In this document: positions 31,670 through 43,916 of the stretch, piece after piece
Position numbering within the stretch: position 1 is the stretch's first letter
How the letters are laid out: every line of letters begins with the position of its first letter
Assembly: GCA_016748015.1 (NCBI GenBank)
Contig: JAAOMT010000201.1
Location: 260,336-324,335, forward strand
Length of the DNA: 64,000 bases
Source of the DNA: Geosiphon pyriformis
Taxonomy: Eukaryota; Glomeromycota; Glomeromycetes; Archaeosporales; Geosiphonaceae
Reading direction: 5' to 3'
Notes under the pieces: generated by a model
Seen by the model: only the letters and a program-made list of their open reading frames with translations
The model's database searches: none
What the model was told of the DNA's origin: nothing
Program-made: the position numbers and the translations under genes

Positions 31670-33025
31670 TTAGATAATATCAGTTCTGCCAAATTCGTTT
31701 TTGCTGGCAAAAATGTCATTGAATTTGTTGAGTAACATTTTTAGTTGCATCTGCTGAAGTGAGTCTAGATTCCCTATATTCATCTGTTCCAATTGTTCTG
31801 GTTGGAGCAGATAACATTCACTTTGTCCATAGATGGTTTGTGATGTGATGTCTACATATTCACAAAGCTGTGGAAAATCTGGAATATGGTTTGGTAGTTG
31901 ATCTTCAACTTCAGTGGTTAAATATCCAATGATGGTTTTCTTTGGTATTTCAATGACATTTTCCATTGTATTATAAATGGGAATTTTGATGTTTTTTGGG
32001 CTTTTGGCTGATATGTAAAAATTAGTGAGTCCAATCTCTCCTGATTCACAGATGGTGGCTTCTGCTTCAAACAGCTAAGCTTGATCTTTCACTTCTCTTT
32101 TTATGGCTAATATATACTGGTCATATGGTGAAATAGAAATTGATTGACAGGTTGAGATAATTTCTTCTTTGTCAATAACCTCTTCTTTTACCATATTAAT
32201 TGGTATATCTATTCTATCTGTTGATCTGAATCCTTGTATCTCTCTAGCAGTAATCCTTAATTCTTCCCTGTTTCCCATTGACATTAAGTTAGCTATTTTC
32301 ACCAGAGGTAGAAATATTGCCTGTGCTATCTTTTCATTTGGCTCTATCATGTAGGCCTTTTCTGAGTTATTTTGTAGCATGGCAATAATATTTCCTACAT
32401 ATCCTGCATCAATTATTTCTTCTTTGATGTTGATTCTCTTTTTGGATAAACTACTTCTAGATGTTAACTGAACTATTGTTGTTGCTGGAATTTTCAATGC
32501 TATTTTGAGATCAATGCAGGTGTGTGAATGAAGTTCTAATTTTATGGTATCTTTTCCTGAATATCTTAAATCAAATTCTGCATCAATATCATGCACACGT
32601 TTTAGCATGATACCTTCATTGTTATCACTGAATTATTTCAGTTTCTGCTCTTTGGTAAAGTCAGAAAGTGCAATAAATGTTTCGGGGTTTGAATTAGAGT
32701 CCGAATTGTTGTTATTTCTATTGGCATTTTGAGCAGAGCTAGAACTGTTATTTTTATTGTCATCATTGTTGGAGTTTGAATCGGGATTGAAACTTGATCC
32801 CGATTGTGATATGCAGCTGTTTATTGGTTTGTCCTCTTCTGGAATTGTGTAGATTATGCATGGTAGTGAATTGTAAATGAGGTCACACTCATTACAATAT
32901 TGGAAGTTACAGAGAATCAAACAGTGGTCATATAGTTGAGTGTTGATTTCTTCCAAGCATTGCTTCTGCTCTTTTCTTGTAAGTGTTAGCTCTTGATAGT
33001 GTTTGTGGAATTGTTCTGGATCCAA
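31670..33025 (-). pseudogene. dUTPase, linker and Cys-rich module of element B
   Basis: 31670-31966 is the linker before RT (IPDFPQLCEYVDITSQTIYG). 32075-32608 is the dUTPase domain: VHDIDAEFDLRY (motif 1), TSRSSLSKKRINIKEEIIDAGY (motifs 2-3), NEKIAQAIFLPLV (motif 4), AREIQGFRSTDRI (motif 5, two changes from RGIQGFGSTGRI). 32633-33025 has LYDHCLILCNFQYCNECDLIYN and an Asn/Ser/Asp-rich low-complexity spacer. Confidence 0.75.
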
Positions 33026-33247
33026 CAGATTTATGACTAGTTCTGGGTTTCAGTTAAGTTCTATGGGTTCAAGTGAGTTATATTTAATTGTTTTTATTTT
33101 TTCTGGTGATGCTTCTTCAATTTTAGTGAGTGCCATTTGCCAAATTTTGTCATCATCATGTGGACATCCATCCAAACATTTGACTGCTCATTTCCAGGTG
33201 GCATCTATGGGTGTTTTCTTTTTCACCCAGTCGCTTATGAAAATCAT

Positions 33248-34139
33248 TGTTATAGATGATTATTTAAGATCTTAAATCAAATAACAAATCTGTAACTTGG
33301 TGCTCAATATCTTAACAATGCTGGTGATACTAGTACATTGGTTATATCTAAAAGTTTTAGAGTTGAGTCCTTTGTATAATAGACAGAGATTTAAATGATG
33401 GCTTTATCCATAGCTTCCCAAAACTGCAGTTTTATCAAATTTCTTTCTTAGCATGGTGGCTGGTAATCTTTCTGGTAAGCTATCCTCAAATTTATAAGTG
33501 TTCTATCTTTGTTTCACAGGTCTTTTACCAGTCCCTATGATGTCTGTATCTCAGCACTTAATCTTTAATAAATTTTAGTAAAACCCAAGAAATAACAAAA
33601 AAAAATAAAAAAAAATAAAAAAAAATAAAAAATTTTAACAAAAAGCAATTGCAAGTTAATATCCTGTTAATAGCCATGATCAAGAGCTATTGTTCCAGTA
33701 TAATTAGGTATCAAGTACTATCAACATGAAGTGTTAATAGTGGAGAGTGTATTAAAATGGCAAATAATTATTTATTGATATTTATGAATAGAAGATTGCT
33801 TAGATCAAAACTAAACTGAGAGGTCTGTTCTTTTTTCTTCTAATGCTATTGCTATATATACATAATTTGGGTTCTACAAGATCACTCACATTCTCGAACA
33901 ATGTGCTATAATTTTTCAAGCAATGCTCACATTGTTGAGCAATGTGCTGTATTTTTTTGACATTGCTTTATATTGCTAAGCAATGTGCCATGATTTCTGA
34001 CATTGTTCCACATTGCTGAGCAATATGCCATGATTTCTAATATTACTCTACATTGCTGAGCAATGTGCTCGCATGTTACTACTACTCACTTATTAGTCGA
34101 CTATTTTTTTATATATTTGTTTTCTTTTTATAAGTAACA
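33248..34139 (-). repeat. 3' LTR of element C
   Basis: 892 bp, TGTTATAG...AAGTAACA, with the ATATCTTAACAATGCTGGTGAT marker shared with its partner at 52621-53472, and ATTGCT-x-AGCAAT hairpin repeats at about 33890-34070. Confidence 0.85.
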
Positions 34140-34830
34140 TTATCTCTTCTTTTTTAATATTGAGCTCTGTTGAAATCTTTGTTTTGAATTAGTTCTAATA
34201 CTTCTTTTTCAAGTATTGTTTGTTCAACTCTGTTTCTCACATCTTCTACTTGTGTATTGTTTATTTTTCTCCATTGGTTAATGGTAATGACTTTCATGTC
34301 CGAGTGTAACAGTATTTCTAAATAGTTCCAAAATATGTTGTATAGTCAATACATTGTTTTAATATGTAATGTTGAATTTGTTTTCTTTCTGATAAATTCT
34401 TCAATTTGTTGTATTATGTCTTGGTTAAATATTTTTTTAGATTTGTCGATATACAACTCCTAAATATTCAACTTCTGACCTAACTGGTAGTAACAGTATA
34501 ATATTGGAAGTTGTTCTGTTTATTGTTTCTAATTCTCTTTAGTGAGTTTTTCTGTTGGTGTCATCATAGGTATTGTCCCAAAAGTGTTCTTTACTTTTTC
34601 TATTATCTTCTCTGACCAGTTTTTATCATTCTTTGATAACCATTAATATGGTATGTTCTTTGTCTTTCTTTTGGTTTTTTGATAGCAAATTGTTTGGTTG
34701 TTAATGATAATTTCCATGTTTAACTGTTGTTGACTTAAGGCCTGGAACAGTTGTTGAGCTATAGTGTGAATATGATCTGGTATTTCTATTTTCTTGGTTG
34801 CTTTTGTTGCGTGTATTGTGCCTTTATATA
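34140..34830 (-). pseudogene. ORF3 of element C, decayed
   Basis: Alignable to ORF3 of B by nucleotide sequence (compare 18180-18760), no long frame left. PPT-like purine run on the minus strand at its end. Confidence 0.5.
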
Positions 34831-36250
34831 CTCTTTTGGGTTGTTTGATTTGACGTGTTTGGTTCGATAATTATGATTGGTTTCAGATCTCATGGAATCT
34901 CATCTGGTTGAACTAGTATTCTTTGTACTCCTAGTTGTAGAATGTTATTAGTGAATGATGATGCTATCTGGTGATATTGTTTTAGTCGATCACCATGTGC
35001 TGCTTTGGCTAAGATTTTGTTGTCTCATCTTAATTTATAAGCTCCATTTCCAAGAATTTCTTCTATGTGAAATGGTCTATCTCATTTGGGGTCAAATTTT
35101 CCACTCCATTGTTTTTCCACTTTAGTACAATGTAGAAGTACTTTGTCTCCAATCTTGAATTTAACTGGTTTGTCTGATAGTTGGTTATCATGTCTCTTTT
35201 TTTGTTTTTCTTGTGACTTTTAAATGTTATCAGCTGCTCTTTGTCACTTGTTTTCTAGAGTTTCCATCAAGTCATATGTTCTTCTTAGCAATGTTTCTTG
35301 AAAATTGTCTTCAGTTATTGGTTCTGTTGGATATGACTTGACTTCTATCTCAACTGGTAATATTGCTGTTCTACTGTAGACTAATTCAAATAGTGTTGCT
35401 TGTGTAGTGTTTTGTTTCATTGTTTAATAAGCAAATAATACTGATGGTATAATCAAGTCTTATTTGTCCTGGTTTTTTTGGCTGATTTTGGCAATGGCTT
35501 CACACAATGTTCTGTTAAACCTTTCTACTAATCCATTTGTTTGTGGATGATATGGTGATGATAATGGTCTTTTGATTCCAAATCTTTGACTTAATTCTGT
35601 CAATGTTCTGTTTACAAAGTGGATTCCTTGATCTGATAGTAGTTATTTTGGACATCTATGTTGACAGATCAAATCTTGATGAATGAATTTGGTAACGGAT
35701 TCTGCGTCTGCTCTTTGAATTGTTTTTGCTTCTGGCCATTTAGTAAGATAGTCCATGGCTATTGCAATATATCTGTTGCCTCTGCTAGTGATTGTTAGTG
35801 GTCTGACTAAGTCAATTCCAATGTGATTAAATAGTTGTCCCACTTTAATTGGTCTTAATGGTTCACTGGGTTTTGTTCCTTCTCTTCTTTGACAAACATT
35901 ACAATTTTGAACATATTAGATAATGTTTGAATACATTAATGACCAATAGTATCTTTTTCTAATTCTTTTCATGATTGCTTCTTTATAAAAATGTTCTGTT
36001 GTTGGATCTGAGTGCATATTGAATAATATTGTCTCTTTTTCTGGTTCTGTGATTACTCTGGTTGGTTGATCTGGATTTTTTCTGTTCTTCTGGTAAAGTA
36101 TATTTTGATGATTGATAAAATATTTTGATTGTTGTTTTATGTTCCTTTGTTCTTTTCGAGATAATTTTTCCTGAAACAAATGGGTATTTATATAGTATTG
36201 TAGTTGTTGGTATTTTTGGATATTTATCTTTTGTTATATTTTTAGGTTGA
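34830..36250 (-). pseudogene. integrase of element C, broken
   Basis: Pieces: 35916-36179 (KEQRNIKQQSKYFI..., then HSDPTTEHFYKEAIMKRIRKRYYWSLMY, HHCC part), 35643-35843 (NHIGIDLVRPL, AMDYLTKWPEAKTIQ), and further remnants of SDQGIHFVN and HPQTNGLVERFN at 35500-35630, then the C-terminal domain at 34880-35180. Confidence 0.75.
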
Positions 36251-36353
36251 AATGTTTTTAAATTTGCCTCATTCGCAACAATCTATCAGCATTTCCATTG
36301 TCTTTTCTTTTTTTATAATGTACTGTATAATTGAATGGTGAAAGTTCTATTTT

Positions 36354-37448
36354 CTATCTGGTATGGCGATCATTTGCAAATTCTTGTTTTTGGATTAATG
36401 TTAATCCTTTGTGATCAGTATATACATCAAACTTTTGGTTCAAGTATTCTCTCCACTTAATAACAGCCCAATAGATAGCTAAGTGTTCTAATGCTGGAGT
36501 TCCATAGTTCTTCTCAGCTGGACTTAAGCTTTTACTGGCATAAGCTACTGGATGCTCTCTTCCATCTGGCCTTTTTTGTGATAGTACTGCTCCCAATACT
36601 TGACCTGATGCATCCGTGGTGATTATAAATAGTTTGCTATAGTCTGGATACATCAGTACTAGAGCTTGGATAAGCTTTCTTCTTAATGTGTCAAATGCTT
36701 TTTGTTGAGCTTCTGTCCATTCATACTTCACATTCTTGGTTTGTAGTTGGTAAAGTGATTGAGCCAGTTTTAAAAAGTCTTTGATAAAACAACAATAGTA
36801 GCCTGCAAATCCCAAGAATGCTCTTAGTTCCATGAGATTGTTTGATACTGGAAAGTTCTTGACAACTTCAATTTTGTCTGGATTTGTTTTGATGCTATCT
36901 TTGCTCACAACATGTCCCAAAAATTTTAGTTCTATCTTTCCAAAGAAACACTTAGTTGCATTTAGTTTCAATCTGGCTCTTTTAAGTCTTTCAAATACTT
37001 GCTGGAGGTAGTGCAGATGATCATCAAATGTTTTTGAAAACACATTTGTGTCATCTAGATAGACAACTACTGATTTCCATAGTAATTCAGTATAGATGAT
37101 TTCCATAAGTTGTTGGAATGTCACTGGAGTGTTTATCAAGCCAAATGGCATGACTTCAAATTCAAAATTCCCTTCTCTTGTTGTGAATACAGTCTTTTTT
37201 TTGTCGGCTGAGTTCATGGCTACTTGCCAGTAACCACTATCTAAATCTAGTGTTGAGAACCATTTATTTCCTCCAAAAGCATCAAATAGTTCTTGGATCT
37301 TTAGAGTTGGGTAGCTGTCTCCTTTGGTTACTTCATTCAATTTCCAGTAATCTACACAAAAGTGGATTTTTCCATTCTTCTTCTGGACTAGTACCACTGG
37401 TGACAACCATGAACTCATTAATGACTGAATTAGCCCATTGTCAAGCAT
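36354..37448 (-). CDS. reverse transcriptase - RNase H segment of element C
   Basis: 364 codons without a stop, the best preserved RT in the C copy. FSTLDLDSGYWQVAM keeps both Asp of motif A, MPFGLINTPVTFQQLM, VVVYLDDTNVFSKTFDDHL has the YLDD box, FFGKIELKFLGHVVSKD, then connection and RNase H with FIITTDASGQVLGAVLSQ, TPALEHLAIYWAV and VYTDHKGLT, so the first RNase H ligands are intact. The frame is closed upstream by stops at the fingers region (near 37460), hence a fragment of a once longer pol. Confidence 0.8.
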   Translation of the reverse strand: MLDNGLIQSLMSSWLSPVVLVQKKNGKIHFCVDYWKLNEVTKGDSYPTLKIQELFDAFGGNKWFSTLDLDSGYWQVAMNSADKKKTVFTTREGNFEFEVMPFGLINTPVTFQQLMEIIYTELLWKSVVVYLDDTNVFSKTFDDHLHYLQQVFERLKRARLKLNATKCFFGKIELKFLGHVVSKDSIKTNPDKIEVVKNFPVSNNLMELRAFLGFAGYYCCFIKDFLKLAQSLYQLQTKNVKYEWTEAQQKAFDTLRRKLIQALVLMYPDYSKLFIITTDASGQVLGAVLSQKRPDGREHPVAYASKSLSPAEKNYGTPALEHLAIYWAVIKWREYLNQKFDVYTDHKGLTLIQKQEFANDRHTR

Positions 37449-37538
37449 CTGATTGATTTTTTAACAAATGATCTCATGGCTAACTGGTGGTACTCTGTAT
37501 GCTCTTTGCTTAATTGGCATTGCATCTACAGTCTTGAT

Positions 37539-38933
37539 CTAATGCTGGATAATGTTGATGCAGTCAAATTTATTTTTGCTTGCAAAGATGTTATTGAAAT
37601 TGCTGAATAATATCTTTAGTTGTATTTGTTGAAGTGGATCTAGATTTCTCATGTTGATCTGTTCCAATTGTTTTAATTGGAGCAGATAACATTCACTTTG
37701 TCTGTATATAGTCTGTGATATGATGTTTACATATCCACAAAGTTGTGGAAAGTCTGGAATGTGGTTTAGTGGTTGATCCTCAACTTTGGTGGTTAAATAT
37801 TTAATGATAGTTCCCTTTAGTATCTCGATGACATTTCTTATTGTGTTGTAGATGGGAATTTTGATATTTTTGGAACTTTTGGCTAATATATAGAGATTAG
37901 TGAGTTCAATCTCTCCTGATTTGCAAATGGCGGCTTCTACTTCAAACAACTGAGCTTGATTCTTTACTTCTCTTTTTATGGCTAACATATACTGGTCATA
38001 TGGTGAAATGAAAATTGATTAACAGGTTGAGATAATTTCTCCTTTGTTAGTAATTTCTTCTTTTGCTATATTAACTGGTATATTTATTCTACCCATTGAT
38101 CCAAATCTCTGTATCCCTCTAGCTGTAATTCCTAATTCTTTCCTGTTTCTCACTGACATTAGCTGAGTTACTTTCACCAAAGGTAGGAATATTGCTTGTG
38201 CTATCTTTTCATTTGAATCTATGGTATATGTTTTTTCTAAGTTATTTTGTAGTATAGCAATGATATTTCCTATGTATCCTGCATCAATTATTTCTCCTTT
38301 GATGTTGATTTCTTTTTTTGCTAAACTACTTCTGGATGCTAATTGAACCATTGTTGTTGCTGGAATTTCCAGTGCTATTTTCAGGTCAATGCAAATGCAC
38401 AAATGTGGTTCTAATTTGAGGAGATCTTTTTCTGGATATCTTAGATCAAATCCTGCATCAGTATCGTGTGCGCGTACTGACATGATATCTTCACCATTAT
38501 TGCTGAATCATTTAAGTTCTTGTTCCTTGATGAGGTTGGGAAGTGCAATAAATGTTTCAGAGTCTGAATCGAAGTTTGAATTGTTGTAATTTTTGTTGCT
38601 AATTGGAGCAGAGCTAGAACCATTGTTTTCGTCATCATCATTGTTAAAGTTTGAATCGGAATTGAGAATCAATTCTGATTTAGATGTGCAGCTGCTAATT
38701 GGTTCTTCTTCTGAGATTGTGTATATCATGTGGATTGAGGGGTTGTAAATAAGATCAGACTCATTACAATATTGAAAGTCACATGGGATTAAACAGTGGT
38801 CACAAAGTTGAGTGTTTAATTGTGCTAAACATTCTTTTTGTTCCTCCCTTATGGGTGTTAAGTTTTGATAATGCTTATGGAAATCTTCTGGGCTGTTTTC
38901 TAAGTTAAGGAAAACATCTGAGTTGAGAACCAA
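37539..38933 (-). pseudogene. linker, dUTPase and second Cys-rich module of element C
   Basis: 37539-37988 linker. 38019-38483 dUTPase: AHDTDAGFDLRYP, ASRSSLAKKEINIKGEIIDAGY, SNEKIAQAIFLPLV, ARGIQRFGSMGRI; all five motifs recognisable, with the catalytic-type Asp of IIDAGY. 38508-38933: LCDHCLIPCDFQYCNESDLIYNP, then a Ser/Asn/Asp-rich spacer. Confidence 0.78.
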
Positions 38934-39099
38934 AACGATGTCTGTTGGTTCTGGAGAGTTGTTTTTGATCTTCAGAATTTCACTAAGTAAAGCACCTTCT
39001 ACTTTGGCATTGGCTATTCACCAGATTTCATTCTTGTCATGTGGATAACCTTCTAAGCGAGAAATCACTCAGTGCCTGACTACTATAAGAGGTGTTTCA

Positions 39100-40100
39100 T
39101 GACTCACCCAGTTGCTAATGAGTATGGTATATTGGCATGAAGTGTCACATGTTCCTCCTTGACCAGGAATGTCATTCCACATTCCTTCATCAAGAAGCTG
39201 TTCACCACAAGCAAGACATGATTTGTTGTCCCACTTTCCCTGTCATTTTGGGTATCCATAGCGTTCTCTATGGCATGGTTTATAGTAATAGTGGGTTCTT
39301 GTCCAATAGTCTTTGTCCAAGGCAATCCAAGCTCCCATGGAGAAAAGTTTCTTTCTATAGTCTTTGCATTTAAGAGGTATATATGGCAGCTTCTTTATTG
39401 GTTCATGTGAATATTCTCTTTTCCAGCCACTAGTTGTTTCTTCTGTGGTGGTGATTTCTTTTGGTACATCTTTTTCTCTTTCTTTCCCTTTTCCTTTTTC
39501 TTTCCAGCTTATAGTTGGTGGTAACTCACTTTGGCTGTCATTAGTTCATATGTTGATGGTGTTTCACCAGATATGTTCTTCTTGTTGTTTTCCATTGACA
39601 TGATTGTCCCAGGAAAGTATTGGTGATAGTTTGTTGTGGTCAGCATCGGCCCATGATACTTAATATGCTTCCCACATTGGTTTGTTTTCTTCCTCCTCGA
39701 ATTCAATAAGCAGTGCTGTTGGCATGATGTTACTGGGTTTGAAATGCCCATATGTTGCTGGTACTCTAATGTGTTGGCCATTCAGATTTATTCTCAATTT
39801 TTGAGTAGTCCAGTCCAGTGTTGCATTTGTTTTAGATAACCAATTATTGCCAACTAGTGCTTGATACTGGATTGCTTCCATTACTAAAACCTTGATGGAT
39901 ATGATAATGCTGTTGATTTCAATAGGGAAGTCATCTATTTCATCTATAGGTGTCTTTGTGGCTCCATCAGCAGTAATAATTCTGGCACTGGCAGTGCAAT
40001 CAACTTGGTGACCTAATTGAATAAAGGTATGTTTGATGATCCCTCGAGTTCGAATAGAAAAATTGCTGCTAACAATTCATTGTTTGTGATGGTTGTTAGA
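39100..40100 (-). pseudogene. first Cys-rich module and protease region of element C
   Basis: 39137-39320 on the minus strand encodes the Cys-rich module (KCCG-, SCLACGEQLLDEG-, GGTCDTSCQYTILIS-like pieces). 39660-39881 has AIQYQALVGNNWLSKTNATLDW, the segment after protease. The DSG active-site segment cannot be found near 40030; it appears deleted. Confidence 0.6.
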
Positions 40101-40319
40101 GGTATGTTGCTGGTATGTGGCTGCTTCTGGTTAAGTTCCTGAGTGTTAGGTGAGACGTCTTCTGGGATAACCAGAAGGCTTAAATAGTTCTGAAAACTCA
40201 GGTTTTGATTATACCCGGTTCCTAAACTCTACTGGCATGATCCTGATGATTGATTTGATAAGCTAAGAATTGGTTGGTGAACCACCATTGCCAATCTCTA
40301 GTTTTGGGTTACTCTGGAT

Positions 40320-42339
40320 CTAGAGTATTCTAATGTCATTTGAGCTGAGTTGAATGGCAGTGTTTGAACTGTGGGTGCCTAATAAATTATTTGTGGCTGC
40401 GGTGGTTGATACATTAGCAGTGGCTGCAGTTGATAGACTAGAGGTTGATATATGGGTGGTTGATATATTGGCTGTTGTGTCATTAGCAGGTAAGTCAGTT
40501 AATATAGTGCTGAGTTGAATTGGTAATTCAGAGTTAGGAACCAGCAATCGGGGTTTCAATATTGATTTTTTGATCGTAGGTTTTCTATTCTTAACCAACA
40601 ATTGATTCTCAAATGTTCTTGTTTATTACAGTAGTGGCAGATATATATTTCTTGCTGCCACGGCTGATTGGGTGATGATAAGAGATGTGACTGATTTTGT
40701 GGGCAATTTGTGATTCCTAAATTATTGCGTTGTTGGGGTGGCTGATAAATTGCGCAATTGTCAGCTAAGTATCCTTCTAGCTTTTGGTTAATAGAATTAC
40801 TGAATTGTTTCAATTTGGAATCTAATTCAAATGATCCATTCATCACTAGATTTACGGCTTGGGCATGGTTAGCTTCAAGTTCAGCTGCTTCAAAATCTCT
40901 GATATTGTTAACTATAGCTTGAAAGTCTGCTAGATGTATTGGGCATATGCATTGGAGGATGCTACTGCACAAGTCTCTAATAAATTGGTTTAGGATTTGT
41001 GGCGCTGTAAAATAGTCAGCCTGGATTGTTTGAATCTGGTGCAAATTTCTATGGAAGCGTTCTAGGTAAGGAGTGACTGCTTCATTTTCCCCTTGTTTGA
41101 TAGTGATGAAAGTGTTTGCTAGCTGATTAATACTATTATTGTTGCTGAAGTATTATAGGAATACAAGCTTGAATACATTGAAATCTACAGGTTTGTTAAC
41201 CAAGCTTTGATATCATGAATTGGCGGTATCTTAGAGAAAATAAAAAATGGCCTGCATGGCTCTGGCATTATTCCATCTATTGGCTGTGATGGCTTTCTCT
41301 ATATCATTTAGCCACACTTAGATGTCATCCTTTTCGCTGGTGAATTTTTCAAGTTTGGCAATAGGAACATATGCCATTGGTGCTATAATTTGTTGTTGTA
41401 GTAGTTGTTGAAGTTGTTGTTGTGGCAGTAGGAGCAGCTGTTGTGGTTGTTGGGACGGTTGATGTAGCTGCTGTTGTTGTTTGTTGATTGGTAAAGCTGG
41501 GGGTGGATTGATCATGATTACTGAAGGTAAGTGTTGTTGATTATTAATGTCAGGGTTTCGATTATTCTGATTGTGCTGCATTTGAAAATTCGGAGTTTCA
41601 GTTTCTGGATTTTCTAAATTTAAATTTAGCTAAGTCTGAAAGTTCAGGGTTCTAATGTTTGGGTTTTTTGAGATTGGGTTTTGGTAAGTAAATTCTTGAT
41701 CTTCAGATTCTTCTTCCTCTTTTTCTGATTCCGTTACCTCCTAGGAACTCATGTTTTTGAAATCTGGTTGGGGTGGTGGTGATTAGAATTCTGATGGCAT
41801 TGGCAATTATAATTTAAATCCTTTAAAGTAATCGCCATATGGTCCTAATAACTCTGCTTTTCTCTGTTTACTTTGAAATAAGAAGCATTCAAATATTGAT
41901 GTTGCGTTTGATGTGGATGCGTCAGTTAATAAAATGTTGATGGCACTTTTGGGTATATAGTAGTATGATGAGTTTGTTGGTAATTCAACTTGGTTTTTTT
42001 TCCAAGTGGGTGGTTGTATTTGTTTTGGAATTACTGCTGGTGTTTGTAGTTTTTTTTTGCTTTTACTTAAGTAGGTAATTGGGTATCTTTGTTGTGTGTG
42101 ATGTTCAATTTTTTTGTTAATCTCAGTGATAATGGATGTGAAATTATGATTTGTTGATAAGCTGGTGTTTTGTATTAATTCATGGTAGAAAGTTTTTCTC
42201 ACTGATTCAGTGTTTACTGATGTCCCTAACAAATAGGCAATTCTATTGTTAACATAAAAATTGAAGGCTGATTCTGCTAATATATGATTATGATTTAATT
42301 TCAAGTGTTGACAGTAGTGTTGAAATAAGGATTTTGCGA
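40320..42339 (-). pseudogene. gag of element C
   Basis: 40556-41044: capsid C-terminal part and zinc knuckle ICHYCNKQEHLRINC. 41318-41581: Gln-rich linker (QQQLHQPSQQPQQ) followed by MAYVPIAKLEKFTSEKDDI. 41807-42339: N-terminal region (NHNFTSIITEINKKIEHHTQQRYP). The frame that starts at 42385 borrows its first codons from the LTR of element D and is not an original start. Confidence 0.75.
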
Positions 42340-43216
42340 TATTACAGGTGATTATTTCTGCTGTCAAACCAAATAACAAACCCATAACTTGGTGCTCAAA
42401 GCTAATTGCAGTTGCTATTGATCTGAAGATTTAGTATCTGAAGGTTTTGGTTGAGTTCTTTGTATAATGGATAGAGATTCAAATGGTGTCGATAATAGAT
42501 GTATCCTTCCAAGAGTTTTCCTAATTTCTTTCTCAGTGTGATGGCTGGATTTAGTCTGGTAGTCGTGCCTTTCTGGTAAGCTATCCGATAATATATATAT
42601 AAAATCTTACTCTTATTTTTGGGTCTTTTACCAGGCTATTCTTAACGTCAATAACTCAGCACTTAATCTTTTAATCAATTAGTATACAATAACAAAATCA
42701 AAAATGGAAAAAATTGAAATAAATAAAAAATAAAAATAAAGAAAGTAAAGAAAATAAGCCAAGGCAATTTGGTCTGTTAGTATCTCGTCAATAGCCGTGA
42801 TCAAGAGCTATTGTTCCAGTGTGGTTAAGTATCAATTACTATCAACATGAAGTGTTGATAGTGGAGAGTGAATTAAGATATGGAATGATTATTTATTTAA
42901 TGATTAGTTTCTTGGCTAAGGATTCTGTGGTATTGATTCTGTCTTTTTTGTTTCTAATACTACTGCTATATATACATAATTGAGATTCCTCAATTTTTCG
43001 ATTCTTTACGACAAGAATCCTGGAATTCCTGGAATCCTGCGAGTCCTTTGAGAGGAATCCTGGAATTCTGGAATTCTGCAATTCCTCATTGAGAATCCTG
43101 AAATTCCTGGAATCCTGCAATTCCTAAGAGGAATCCTAGAATTTCACATTTACTATGCTTACTTCTGATTGGCTAATAATTATGCTAATATAATTCCTAT
43201 ATTTCTATGAGTAACA
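42340..43216 (-). repeat. 3' LTR of element D
   Basis: 877 bp, TATTACAGG...GAGTAACA. The U3 region carries GGAATCCTGGAATTC-type direct repeats (about 43000-43140), found only in this LTR family in the window. Confidence 0.92.
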
Positions 43217-43860
43217 TTATTCCCTCCTTTTAATATTGAGCTCTATTGAAATCTAACTCATGTAATTCCCTCTCTTGAAGTATTTCCTGGATTTTGTTTT
43301 TGAGAATTACTTGTGTTATTTGGGTCTGTAATTCTTCAAATTGAGTATTGGTGATTTTTCCCAATTGATTACTAGTCACCATATCTATTTCTCTGTTGAG
43401 CAATATTTCTGGTTTATTCTAAAATGCTGTGTGTATTCGGTATATGGCTCGGGCTTGTGTGAATAAGTTGTTCTTTCCCAAAGAATGTTCTAATTGTTGT
43501 AGTATTCTTTTGTCAAATAATTGCTTTGTTTTATCTGTATATAGATTCTGGATATTTATGTGTTGTCCCAAGTAAAAATAACAATAGTTTCATGGAAATT
43601 GTTGTATCCACTAATTCCAAGTTTCTTTAGTCAACTCTTGATATAGTGACTCTTTTGTCAATTCTTTGATTATTGCTAATTTTACTTTCACAATGATTTT
43701 GTCCACTGTATTTTCAGTTTTTTTTTGTGTTCTGAGTTGTAATGTCTTTCTAGTATCTTGATATCGAATAGTTTGTTGATTGATTGTAATCTCCATTTTC
43801 TGGTGTTGGATTAATTGAAAGAGTTATTGTACTAGTGAGTGAATGTTGTCTGTAATTTCC
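43217..43860 (-). pseudogene. ORF3 of element D
   Basis: 43611-43796 reads MEITINQQTIRYQDTRKTLQL... and the downstream part (to 43217) aligns in pieces with ORF3 of B and E. Ends in a purine-rich tract before the LTR. Confidence 0.55.
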
Positions 43861-43916
43861 ATTTTTCTGATATTTCCTATCGCGTCTACCATGTCTTTAT
43901 ATATTCTTTTGATGAA

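Larger units (their letters stand above)
29808..33247 (-). mobile_element. gypsy element B, 5'-ward part (integrase to Cys-rich region), truncated
   Basis: Minus-strand continuation of B: integrase N-terminal half, RNase H, RT, linker, dUTPase and second Cys-rich module, ending abruptly at 33247 inside the first Cys-rich module where element C begins. Gag, protease and 5' LTR of B are not found on the other side of C. Confidence 0.8.
33248..42339 (-). mobile_element. gypsy element C, main part (3' LTR to gag), split by D
   Basis: Minus-strand element. It continues at 52517-53472 beyond element D; joined length about 10,048 bp. Target duplication at the split GCGA/ACGA. All domains of the group are present. 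Longest intact piece is RT-RNase H (36354-37448). No matching target duplication is visible at the outer ends of C (TCAT before 33248, CTGT after 53472). Confidence 0.88.
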